From Flavobacteriaceae bacterium (GTDB taxonomy: Bacteria; Bacteroidota; Bacteroidia; Flavobacteriales; Weeksellaceae): a DNA stretch of 7,444 nucleotides. A model generated the notes under the pieces. The model was not told the origin of the DNA, made no database searches, and was given only the letters and a program-made list of their open reading frames with translations. Location: assembly GCA_031273305.1 (NCBI GenBank), contig JAISSC010000201.1:1-7444 (forward strand), read 5' to 3'. The position numbers and the translations under genes are program-made. Positions 1 through 5,834 of the stretch are shown here, piece by piece; positions within the stretch are counted from its first letter, which is position 1; every line of letters starts with the position of its first letter.

Positions 1-55
1 CTGTTGCGAGCGCAGCGTGGCAATCTTGCTGCGAGGAGGCACGACGTGGCAATCT
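1..55. repeat. two tandem REP-like palindromic repeat copies
   Basis: Two degenerate copies lie head to tail (about 1-26 and 27-55). Each opens with TTGC (4-7; 26-29) and closes with GCAA followed by TCT (20-26; 49-55), so each could fold with a TTGC/GCAA outer stem around a G/C-rich centre. This is far richer in G+C than the A/T-rich sequence after it. A related, longer copy is at 1024-1060. From memory, intergenic repeats of the type GCGAGGAG...ACGTGGCAATC are dispersed in many Bacteroidetes genomes. The first copy may be cut by the window edge. Confidence 0.6.
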
Positions 56-152
56 GTTACATTCGCAATGATACCACGCATAGGAGTGTAATGATCTCAT
101 ACACAGTTGATTGAATTCAAAAAATTCCCTTAATGCCAATACCCTAAAAGAT

Positions 153-184
153 AAAAAGGAAACCCCGTTAAGAATTTCCCTTTT
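153..184. terminator. weak terminator-like hairpin
   Basis: AAAAAGGAAA (153-162) can pair with TTTCCCTTTT (175-184) with one A-C mismatch around a 12-base loop. The right arm ends in four T. The stem is short and mostly A-T, so it would be a weak terminator for an unseen gene to the left, or simply chance in A/T-rich DNA. Confidence 0.25.
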
Positions 185-294
185 AAGATAATAATATATA
201 AATATAACTACAAAATTTCTTCCTCTCATTAATTATGTGTAAAATTACCTTATCCAATTCATAAAAAATCACAATGAAACCCTAATTATTTGTT

Positions 295-317
295 AATTAA
301 CGTGAGTTTGGGGTAAG
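295..317 (+). repeat. 23-bp dispersed repeat, copy 1
   Basis: The sequence from AATTAACGTGAGTT onward matches 7325-7347 at 21 of 23 positions in the same orientation. The unit has near-symmetric ends (TTAAC at 297-301, GGTAA at 312-316), and in the other copy these ends are perfectly complementary. It lies about 40 bp upstream of the toxin-antitoxin promoter. It could be a dispersed intergenic repeat or a remnant of an insertion-sequence end. No transposase is visible nearby. Confidence 0.6.
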
Positions 318-348
318 GGTGTTGAAAAATTAGTTGGGTAGAAAAAAT

Positions 349-374
349 ATAACATTTGTATAACATATTGTTAT
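349..374. promoter_or_regulatory. putative operator of the toxin-antitoxin operon
   Basis: A perfect inverted repeat, ATAACA-TAT-TGTTAT (360-374), sits in the promoter spacer. The left half-site also occurs as the direct repeat ATAACAT at 349-355 and 360-366, 11 bp apart, about one helical turn. Phased half-sites overlapping the promoter are what an autorepressing ribbon-helix-helix antitoxin would be expected to bind. The palindrome and phasing are visible in the sequence; binding is inferred. Confidence 0.5.
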
Positions 375-386
375 GTACTATCTTTG
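355..386 (+). promoter_or_regulatory. Bacteroidetes-type promoter of the toxin-antitoxin operon
   Basis: TTTG at 355-358 (-33 element) and TATCTTTG at 379-386 (-7 element, consensus TAnnTTTG) are separated by 20 bases, which fits the primary sigma factor of Bacteroidetes. Transcription would start at about 391-393, leaving a leader of only about a dozen bases before the ATG at 405. The promoter therefore rules out the in-frame TTG at 384 as a start codon, because that TTG is part of the -7 box. Confidence 0.75.
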
Positions 387-404
387 TATAAAATTAATGG
401 TCAT

Positions 405-677
405 ATGTCAACTCATAAACAAACAAGACAACCGATAAAAAAAGATAAAGTTCAAACGGGTTTTAGACTTCAACCTGCATTAATACACGCTTTAAAAATA
501 CAAGCAAAGAAGCAAAACAGGTCATTAAATAATTATGTTGAAACCATATTGTATGAGGTTATTTCGGATGAAACGTCGTATTTACTTGCCGACGAGGAGA
601 ATAGGGCAAGACTTATGGAAGGAATTAAACAAGCTAACGAAGGAAAAACAACAAAAATAGATATAGATGCTCTATAA
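405..677 (+). CDS. antitoxin with RHH-like N-terminus and YefM-like C-terminal tail
   Basis: A 90-residue antitoxin predicted to neutralise the YoeB-type toxin encoded immediately downstream and to repress the operon. Residues 2-15 are basic. Residues 16-49 read as a ribbon-helix-helix fold: strand VQTGFRL (16-22), helix from P24 to about K36, an NRS turn (38-40), and a second helix to L49. Residues 59-90 begin YLL and include N66, RLM (69-71), I74, GK (80-81) and D86, which resembles the toxin-binding tail of E. coli YefM as I remember it. YefM itself carries a Phd-type N-terminal domain, so the DNA-binding half here appears to be a replacement. ATG 405 is chosen because an upstream in-frame TTG (384) is inside the -7 box. 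The gene overlaps the toxin by 11 bases, so translation is probably coupled. The role is confident from context; the exact family is not. Confidence 0.8.
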   Translation: MSTHKQTRQPIKKDKVQTGFRLQPALIHALKIQAKKQNRSLNNYVETILYEVISDETSYLLADEENRARLMEGIKQANEGKTTKIDIDAL

Positions 678-933
678 TGTTGAGTTTTCTAAAACTGCAA
701 CCGAAGATTGGGAGTTCTTTAAAAAAGATCAGAAGTTGAAAGATAGAATAAAGGCTCTTTTAAAATCTATAAAAGAAACTCCTTTTTCCGGTATAGGGAA
801 GCCTGAACCGTTACGTCATGATTTATCGGGATATTGGAGCAGAAAAATTAATTCTGAACACAGGATTGTATATAAAGTAGAAAAAGGTGTTATAATAGTT
901 ATCCAAATGAGATACCATTATAAGAAGAAATAA
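667..933 (+). CDS. yoeB: YoeB-family mRNA interferase toxin
   Basis: An 88-residue toxin of the RelE/ParE fold. YoeB enzymes bind the ribosomal A site and cleave mRNA during translation, halting growth when the antitoxin is degraded. The family signature is nearly complete: TPF-G-GKPEPL (38-49), H51-LSG-WSR (51-59), EHR-VY (64-69) and the terminal RYHY (82-85). The residues corresponding to E. coli YoeB Glu46, Arg65, His83 and Tyr84 are present as E47, R66, H84 and Y85, so the toxin should be active. A lysine triplet follows RYHY. The length is close to E. coli YoeB (84). The ATG at 667 lies inside the antitoxin gene, with no Shine-Dalgarno, so expression probably depends on translational coupling. 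The DNA is very A/T-rich (721-780 is about 23% G+C) compared with the met genes, consistent with horizontal acquisition. Confidence 0.93.
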   Translation: MLYNVEFSKTATEDWEFFKKDQKLKDRIKALLKSIKETPFSGIGKPEPLRHDLSGYWSRKINSEHRIVYKVEKGVIIVIQMRYHYKKK

Positions 934-1023
934 GAGAAAAAAGTCCTTAATTACACCGCCAAACTTTATCCATTTAGGGATTCAAGCTCGGTAGAAAGGG
1001 ATAATGTCATAGTGTCAGGCATG

Positions 1024-1060
1024 CTGTTGCGAACGAAACGCAGTGAAGTGCGACAATCTC
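1024..1060. repeat. REP-like repeat, third copy
   Basis: It begins CTGTTGCGA and ends GACAATCT, like the copy at 1-26, but has about ten extra bases in the centre. An internal CGCA (1039-1042) can pair with TGCG (1049-1052). The two repeat loci sit on either side of the toxin-antitoxin pair in the same orientation. It lies between the toxin stop codon and the metN promoter. Confidence 0.55.
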
Positions 1061-1098
1061 AACAAACAATACCGTTAATTTTTTCCTGCTTTTTATTA

Positions 1099-1128
1099 TT
1101 GGTTCTCTAAAGCTACTTCGTAACTTTG
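1099..1128 (+). promoter_or_regulatory. Bacteroidetes-type promoter of metNIQ
   Basis: TTG at 1099-1101 (-33) and TAACTTTG at 1121-1128 (-7) are separated by 19 bases, a textbook Bacteroidetes spacing. Transcription should start near 1134, giving a leader of about 40 bases before metN. That leader is too short for a SAM riboswitch, and no E. coli-type MetJ box (AGACGTCT) is visible. Confidence 0.75.
1109..1127. promoter_or_regulatory. inverted repeat over the metN -7 box
   Basis: AAAGCTAC (1109-1116) and GTAACTTT (1120-1127) form an imperfect palindrome, with 7 of 8 pairs around a 3-base centre. It covers half of the spacer and nearly all of the -7 element. A protein bound here would block the promoter, so it is a candidate operator for a methionine-responsive repressor. 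No regulator gene is present in the window. Confidence 0.35.
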
Positions 1129-1174
1129 TATGCCTATATCGAAATTAATTCCCTTTTTATATAGATATTATTAA

Positions 1175-2206
1175 ATGATTGAATTAAAAAATATTACTAA
1201 AGTATTTGAGCAAAAAGGAAAAATAACGACCGCTTTATCGGATGTTTCCCTGTCTGTTCCCAAAGGGAAGATAGTTGGGGTGATAGGGGAATCCGGAGCA
1301 GGGAAAAGTACTCTTATCCGATGTGTGAACCTGTTGGAAAGACCTGACTCAGGAGAAGTTCGGGTAGACGGACAAAACCTGATGGCTTTATCTCCTTCCC
1401 GGCTGGTGCAGGCACGGCGAAACATAGGAATGATATTTCAACATTTTAACCTTTTATCCTCCCGCACTGTTTTTGACAATGTTGCATTTCCTCTCGAATT
1501 AAATAATATTCCCAAAGTAGAAATAAATAAACGAGTACATGAGTTGTTGGAATTAACCGGATTGACGGATAAGATAAAGAACTATCCGGTCAGCCTTTCC
1601 GGAGGACAGAAACAACGTGTAGCCATAGCCCGCACACTCGCAAATAACCCGAAAGTCTTACTTTCCGATGAGGCAACCAGCGCATTAGACCCTTCCACAA
1701 CTCACTCTATCTTATCCCTGTTAAAAGACATCAATAAAAAATTGGGGATCACTATTTTGCTTATCACCCATGAAATGGACGTAGTCAAAGAGATTTGTGA
1801 CGAAGTTGCCGTTATCAGCAATGGTAAACTAATTGAACGAGGAAGTGTTGCCGAAATTTTCTCTCATCCCGGAACAGAACTGACCCGGCGTTTTATCGCT
1901 TCTTCCCTCCATGTGGAAATCCCGGTTGATTATCAGAAACGATTGGTTTCCTCTCCCGAAAAAGATAAACATCCGCTGGTAAAACTTCAAATAACCGGAA
2001 ACACGGTGGATGAGCCTGTTCTGTCTGAAATAGCACGGCAATTTCATATCGACAATAATATTATCAGCGCACAGATGGACTATGCCGGAGGGATAAAGTT
2101 CGGGGTAATGCTTACCGAACTTATGGGTTCTCCCGAAAAAGAACAGTTGGCTATTGAATATTTAAAGAGTAAAAACATTAAAGTAACACTGATAGGATAT
2201 GTCTGA
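1175..2206 (+). CDS. metN: methionine ABC transporter, ATP-binding subunit MetN
   Basis: A 343-residue ATPase that powers methionine import at the inner face of the cytoplasmic membrane. All ABC motifs are intact: Walker A GESGAGKST (38-46), Q-loop Q89, signature LSGGQ (141-145), Walker B ending in DEATSALD with catalytic E166, and H-loop H199. Residues from about 265 to the end form the C-terminal NIL domain, which in E. coli binds cytoplasmic methionine and shuts the transporter down (transinhibition). The length equals that of E. coli MetN (343). The motif around NNIISAQMDYAGG in the NIL domain is very like the enterobacterial protein as I recall it. It is the first gene of metNIQ and overlaps metI by 8 bases. 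The ATG at 1175 follows the promoter at 1099-1128 at a suitable distance and has no Shine-Dalgarno. Confidence 0.96.
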   Translation: MIELKNITKVFEQKGKITTALSDVSLSVPKGKIVGVIGESGAGKSTLIRCVNLLERPDSGEVRVDGQNLMALSPSRLVQARRNIGMIFQHFNLLSSRTVFDNVAFPLELNNIPKVEINKRVHELLELTGLTDKIKNYPVSLSGGQKQRVAIARTLANNPKVLLSDEATSALDPSTTHSILSLLKDINKKLGITILLITHEMDVVKEICDEVAVISNGKLIERGSVAEIFSHPGTELTRRFIASSLHVEIPVDYQKRLVSSPEKDKHPLVKLQITGNTVDEPVLSEIARQFHIDNNIISAQMDYAGGIKFGVMLTELMGSPEKEQLAIEYLKSKNIKVTLIGYV

Positions 2207-2852
2207 TCCAATGATTGAACTGTTAATAAAAGGAACTTTCGAAACCCTTATCATGACCTTTGTTTCGGGTTTTTTCGGTTTTGTATTAGGGTTGCCTGTC
2301 GGAGTTCTGCTGTTTATTACCCGCAAAGGTCAGATAAAAGAAAATATCCCGTTTAATCATATGGTATCTACCTTAGTAAATATATTCCGCTCGATTCCCT
2401 TTATTATCTTAATCGTCTGGATGATTCCTTTTACCCGGATGATGGTGGGTACTTCAATCGGAGTGTCGGCAGCCTTAGTCCCTTTAAGTATCGGAGTAGC
2501 ACCTTTTATATCAAGAATGGTGGAAAACAGTTTATTGGAAGTACCCAATGGCTTGATTGAAGCCTCCAAAGCTATGGGAGCTACCTCTTTCCAGATAATT
2601 AAAAAAGTTTTACTTCCCGAAGCATTACCCTCTCTCGTAAATTGTGCTTCCATTACACTTATCACACTGGTTGGATATTCTGCTATGGGCGGAGCCGTAG
2701 GAGCAGGAGGTTTGGGGCAGATAGGATACCAGTACGGATACGTAGGGTATGACGTCACCCTTATGAATATTGTTCTGGTAATATTGGTATTGCTGGTGTT
2801 TATTATCCAGTTTACCGGAGATTATATCTCTAAAAAAGTAAATCACAGATAA
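2199..2852 (+). CDS. metI: methionine ABC transporter, permease subunit MetI
   Basis: A 217-residue integral membrane subunit that pairs with a second MetI to form the methionine channel. Hydrophobic segments lie at about 15-40, 58-80, 86-106, 148-170 and 187-210. The cytoplasmic EAA coupling loop, which docks into MetN, runs from E121 through G127 to P144 (EASKAMGATS then LLPEALPSL). The glycine-rich stretch GAVGAGGLGQIGYQYGY follows, as is typical of the family. The start at 2199 (MSDPM) rather than M5 is favoured because E. coli MetI begins almost identically and has the same length (217). The start overlaps the end of metN by 8 bases, indicating translational coupling. Confidence 0.96.
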   Translation: MSDPMIELLIKGTFETLIMTFVSGFFGFVLGLPVGVLLFITRKGQIKENIPFNHMVSTLVNIFRSIPFIILIVWMIPFTRMMVGTSIGVSAALVPLSIGVAPFISRMVENSLLEVPNGLIEASKAMGATSFQIIKKVLLPEALPSLVNCASITLITLVGYSAMGGAVGAGGLGQIGYQYGYVGYDVTLMNIVLVILVLLVFIIQFTGDYISKKVNHR

Positions 2853-2867
2853 TTGCAATAAAAACCG

Positions 2868-2875
2868 TAATTTTG
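2868..2875 (+). promoter_or_regulatory. possible internal -7 element before metQ
   Basis: TAATTTTG fits TAnnTTTG and lies 25 bases before the metQ start, in the 48-base metI-metQ gap. The only nearby TTG (2853-2855) is 12 bases away, too close for a -33 element. It may give extra transcription of the binding protein, which ABC importers often need in excess, or it may be chance. Confidence 0.3.
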
Positions 2876-2900
2876 CAGTTGAGAACAAAAAATATATTAG

Positions 2901-3707
2901 ATGATAAAGAATCAACTGGTAATTGCTGTAAGCATTATAGCTGTTTTCTTGGTGTCTTGTCAAAAGAATAAAGAAAATGATTCTAACCGCATTAAAGTAG
3001 GAGTAGAGTCCGGCCCGGAATATGTAGTGGCTCAAACCGCACAGAAAGTAGCTAAAGAAAGATACGGATTGGAGGTGGAATTAGTGGAATTTAACGATTA
3101 TGTACTTCCCAATACGGCTCTCAACGATGGAGATATTGATGTAAACGCAATCCAGCACAAGCCTTTTCTTGAGGATCAGATGAAACAACGAGGATATAAG
3201 CTGGCAGTAGTAGGAAATACTTTTATTTATCCTTTGGCGGGGTATTCAAAAAAGATAAAATCCGTGCAGGAATTACAGGAAGGTAATACGATCGCCATTC
3301 CCAACGATGCCACCAATGGCGGAAGGGCACTGTTGCTTTTACAAAAACAGGGGTTAATAAAGTTAAAGGATACTTTAAGCCTTTTACCTAAGGTAGTCGA
3401 TATTACGGATAACCCGAAAAAGATAAAGATCATAGAATTGGAAGCTCCTCAACTACCCAGAGTATTGGACGACAGGGAAGTAACCATTGCCATTATAAAC
3501 AATACATTTGCCGCCAAAGCCGGTTTAACCTTAGAAGCCGGGTTGTTTGTCGAGGATAAGGATTCTCCTTATGTAAATGTAATCGTGGCGAGGGAAGATA
3601 ACAAGAATGCCGAGAATGTAAAAAAATTCGTTCAGGCATATCAATCCGAAGAGGTGGCTCAGGCAGCCGATCGGGAATTTAAAGGCGGAGCAATTAAAGG
3701 CTGGTAA
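2901..3707 (+). CDS. metQ: methionine-binding lipoprotein MetQ
   Basis: A 268-residue substrate-binding lipoprotein that delivers methionine to MetI. The N-terminus is a lipoprotein signal: K3, a hydrophobic core (about 6-18) and the lipobox LVSC with C20 as the lipidated cysteine. The mature part has the NlpA/MetQ fold with hallmark motifs FNDYVLPN, QHKPFL, GNTF-YP-AGYSKKIKS, PNDATNGGRALLLLQ, LEAPQLPR and the C-terminal GGAIKGW. The residues after C20 (QKNKEN) show no clear acidic surface-export signal of the Bacteroidetes type, so the protein probably stays on the periplasmic side of the inner membrane; that is inference. It lies 48 bases after metI and completes a full importer. The end of the protein is almost the same as that of E. 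coli MetQ as I remember it. Confidence 0.95.
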   Translation: MIKNQLVIAVSIIAVFLVSCQKNKENDSNRIKVGVESGPEYVVAQTAQKVAKERYGLEVELVEFNDYVLPNTALNDGDIDVNAIQHKPFLEDQMKQRGYKLAVVGNTFIYPLAGYSKKIKSVQELQEGNTIAIPNDATNGGRALLLLQKQGLIKLKDTLSLLPKVVDITDNPKKIKIIELEAPQLPRVLDDREVTIAIINNTFAAKAGLTLEAGLFVEDKDSPYVNVIVAREDNKNAENVKKFVQAYQSEEVAQAADREFKGGAIKGW

Positions 3708-3742
3708 AACGACTGTTTTTTCAACTCTGGTTAAATTTAAGA

Positions 3743-4402
3743 ATGAAGATTTTCAAGTGGATCAAAAGAATACTCACAGGGTTATTTATCCTGTCTGTGG
3801 TCATGGTTATTGTTTATAAGTGGGTTCCCGTACCTGTGACGGAGCTTATGCTGAAAAGGTATCTTGTAAACGGAAGCAAAATTGAAAAAGAATGGATTCC
3901 CCTCGACCAAATCGCAAACTCAATGCAGCTGGCAGTTGTTTCCAGCGAAGACCAAAATTTTCTTAAGCATAGCGGTTTTGATTTTAAAGAGATACAAAAG
4001 ATACTGGAACAGGAGGGAGCACCCAAACGAGGAGGGAGTACCATCTCCCAACAAACGGCTAAAAACGTTTTTCTTTGGGAGGGAAGGAATTTTGTCAGAA
4101 AGGGCTTGGAAGCGTATTTTACCTGCCTTATAGAATGGATTTGGGGGAAACAAAGAATTATGGAAGTTTATCTGAACGTTATTGAGTTTGGGGACGGAAT
4201 TTACGGAGTTGAAGCAGCCTCACGGCATTATTTCGGCAAATCTGCCGCCAATCTCACCAAAGCAGAATCCGCAACCCTCGCAGCCCTGCTCCCAAACCCT
4301 CGTAGGTATGGAAAAAATATAAAAGGAAAATATATACAAAAAAGAAAGGTATGGATATTGAGGCAGATGTCAAACTTAGGGGGAACTTTAACCTTTCCCT
4401 GA
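3743..4402 (+). CDS. mtgA: monofunctional peptidoglycan glycosyltransferase MtgA
   Basis: A 219-residue glycosyltransferase of family GT51 that polymerises lipid II into glycan strands on the outer face of the cytoplasmic membrane. Residues 10-27 form a single N-terminal membrane anchor. The GT51 motifs are all present: EDQNFLKHSGFD (69-80) with the catalytic base E69, GGSTISQQTAKN (97-108), RKGLE (119-123) with the second conserved glutamate, and KQRIMEVYLNVIEFG (136-150). No transpeptidase domain follows, which separates it from class A penicillin-binding proteins. The start is 35 bases after metQ with no clear promoter between, so it may be read through from the met operon, although a functional link to methionine uptake is not obvious. 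It is somewhat shorter than E. coli MtgA (242), with no sign of truncation. Confidence 0.94.
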   Translation: MKIFKWIKRILTGLFILSVVMVIVYKWVPVPVTELMLKRYLVNGSKIEKEWIPLDQIANSMQLAVVSSEDQNFLKHSGFDFKEIQKILEQEGAPKRGGSTISQQTAKNVFLWEGRNFVRKGLEAYFTCLIEWIWGKQRIMEVYLNVIEFGDGIYGVEAASRHYFGKSAANLTKAESATLAALLPNPRRYGKNIKGKYIQKRKVWILRQMSNLGGTLTFP

Positions 4403-4435
4403 TTTTTTTGTACCTTTAGAAAATAAAATATTCTT

Positions 4436-5680
4436 ATGGCTAAAAGAATCCTTATACTCTGTTTGTTTTCCCGGTTGTGTTTAGCTCAACAGGCTGTTGA
4501 GGGAGTTTATAGCCCATCGGTCAACGGAATACAGATATTCAATCCCGAAACCAACGACGAAACGCCTTTTTTTAGAATGGGGAACATATTTATCTTAACT
4601 TTTGACATGCTGGATAAAGGATACGAAAGGATATATTATACCATAAAACATTATGACAGGAACTGGAATGAAGATAACCTTTTTGAATCGGAGTATATTA
4701 ATGGATATTCTTTGCCTCAAATCCATGATTATGAACCCTCGTTTAATACAAGACAAAATTATACCCATTATACCCTGCAATTTCCCAATAACGATATGCA
4801 GCCTAAAATATCCGGGAATTACCTGTTAACCGTATATAACGAAGACAGAGAGCCTCTTTTCAGCAGAAAGCTCTCTTTTTATGAGACTACGGCTACGGTC
4901 GGTGTGGGATATGAGCGATTCTCAAGTTCCAAAAATCCCGACATCACCCAGAGAGTGACCGTTCAGGCAACAGTTGCCAACAATACTGCCATCATCGCGA
5001 AGCAATTATCCCTTTGCATAATACAAAACAATAATTGGAGAAATGCATTATGTAACATAGAACCCCAGTTCATCAACGGAAATCTCTTTACGTTCGGGCA
5101 ATTAACCAATGCTTTCGAGGGAGGAAATGAATTTTATGCTTTTGATACCAAAAATATAACCTTTCCCGGATATGGGGTTTTCAACGTCATAGATGAAGAC
5201 AATTTCTATCATACGCTGTTATATTCCGTTGTTCCTTATCCTCCGGATTATACATATAATCCGGATGTGAACGGAGCTTATTATTTTCGTCGGTTTGACC
5301 TAAGTCAGGAGAGAGATGCCCGAAATGAAGGAGAGTACACGCCCGTAAGTTTCTTCGTCAATCTGACTAATAACTCTCTGGAAGATAAAGAATTGTATGT
5401 TGTCGGATTGTTTAATAATTATGAGTTGTCGGATACTAATAAGATGATCTATAATGAAGAACAGGGCATATATGAGAAAACCATCCTACTCAAGCAGGGA
5501 TACTACAATTATACCATAGCCACTGTGGACAGGAAAACAAATAAATTTAGCCTTTCCGAGATTCCGGGATCATTTTGGCAAACGGAGAATTTATATCAGG
5601 GATTGTTATATTATACTCCCTTCGGAGGTACTTATGACGCTTTGATAGGTTACGGAGAAATCCGTGCGCCAAGACAGTAG
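4436..5680 (+). CDS. type IX secretion system Plug protein (DUF5103 family)
   Basis: A 414-residue secreted protein that I recognise as the DUF5103/T9SS Plug family. In Flavobacterium johnsoniae the Plug protein closes the periplasmic mouth of the giant outer-membrane channel SprA when no substrate is in transit. The N-terminus looks like a signal peptide: KR at 3-4, a hydrophobic stretch to about A17, and likely cleavage before QQAVEG. An arginine (R13) inside the hydrophobic core is unusual. The rest is rich in Tyr, Asn and Phe with alternating beta-strand character and motifs typical of the family (YDRNWNEDNL, YINGYS, FPNND, YNPDVNGAYYFRR, SFFVNLTN, GLFNNYELSD). No membrane segment is seen after the signal. 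An in-frame stop at 4424-4426 fixes ATG 4436 as the first possible ATG. It follows mtgA by 33 bases. No other secretion-system gene is in the window, as is usual because T9SS genes are scattered. Confidence 0.88.
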   Translation: MAKRILILCLFSRLCLAQQAVEGVYSPSVNGIQIFNPETNDETPFFRMGNIFILTFDMLDKGYERIYYTIKHYDRNWNEDNLFESEYINGYSLPQIHDYEPSFNTRQNYTHYTLQFPNNDMQPKISGNYLLTVYNEDREPLFSRKLSFYETTATVGVGYERFSSSKNPDITQRVTVQATVANNTAIIAKQLSLCIIQNNNWRNALCNIEPQFINGNLFTFGQLTNAFEGGNEFYAFDTKNITFPGYGVFNVIDEDNFYHTLLYSVVPYPPDYTYNPDVNGAYYFRRFDLSQERDARNEGEYTPVSFFVNLTNNSLEDKELYVVGLFNNYELSDTNKMIYNEEQGIYEKTILLKQGYYNYTIATVDRKTNKFSLSEIPGSFWQTENLYQGLLYYTPFGGTYDALIGYGEIRAPRQ

Positions 5681-5796
5681 GTTTGGTCTTTAGAATATTT
5701 TCTACCGGAGGACAAGGAGTATCCGTTATATAGAAATCCTATGTTATCATCAACAAAAAATAAAAAGATACGGTATTATATTTTACAGGGTTTTAG

Positions 5797-5804
5797 TACC
5801 TTTG
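5797..5804 (+). promoter_or_regulatory. -7 promoter element before the small membrane protein gene
   Basis: TACCTTTG is a perfect TAnnTTTG box 31 bases upstream of the ATG at 5835. No TTG is seen at the expected -33 position. An inverted repeat, GGTATTA (5772-5778) against TAGTACC (5794-5800) with one G-T pair, touches the box and could be regulatory or chance. The 154-base gap 5681-5834 holds nothing else I recognise apart from TTTCTACC at 5699-5706. Confidence 0.5.
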
Positions 5805-5834
5805 CCGTTCGGAATAAAGAGAAACACCAATTTT

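Larger units (their letters stand above)
56..354. other. gene-free A/T-rich intergenic stretch
   Basis: No convincing coding region is present on either strand. It holds a weak inverted repeat (TTACATTC at 57-64 against GGAGTGTAA at 84-92), a weak A/T-rich hairpin at 153-184, and the dispersed repeat at 295-317. The GTTACATTC at 56-64 recurs at 7397-7405 in the other end of the window, which suggests the same repeat family. The rest is A/T-rich sequence in which I see no RNA gene. Confidence 0.5.

Noticed and set aside
1..55. CRISPR array from the tandem repeats
   Set aside because: The two copies differ in length and sequence, abut with no spacers, and are palindromic intergenic repeats rather than CRISPR units.
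1134..1174. SAM riboswitch in the metN leader
   Set aside because: The predicted leader is only about 40 bases and A/T-rich, too short for SAM-I and without recognisable SAM-II pseudoknot elements.
3706..3721. Hairpin AAAAC-GACT-GTTTT followed by T's at the metQ stop codon, as a terminator
   Set aside because: The 5-bp stem has only one G-C pair and overlaps the stop codon; it is too weak to call.
4411..4418. TACCTTTA as a -7 box for the Plug gene
   Set aside because: It lacks the final G of TAnnTTTG and has no -33 TTG at the expected distance; read-through from mtgA is equally likely.
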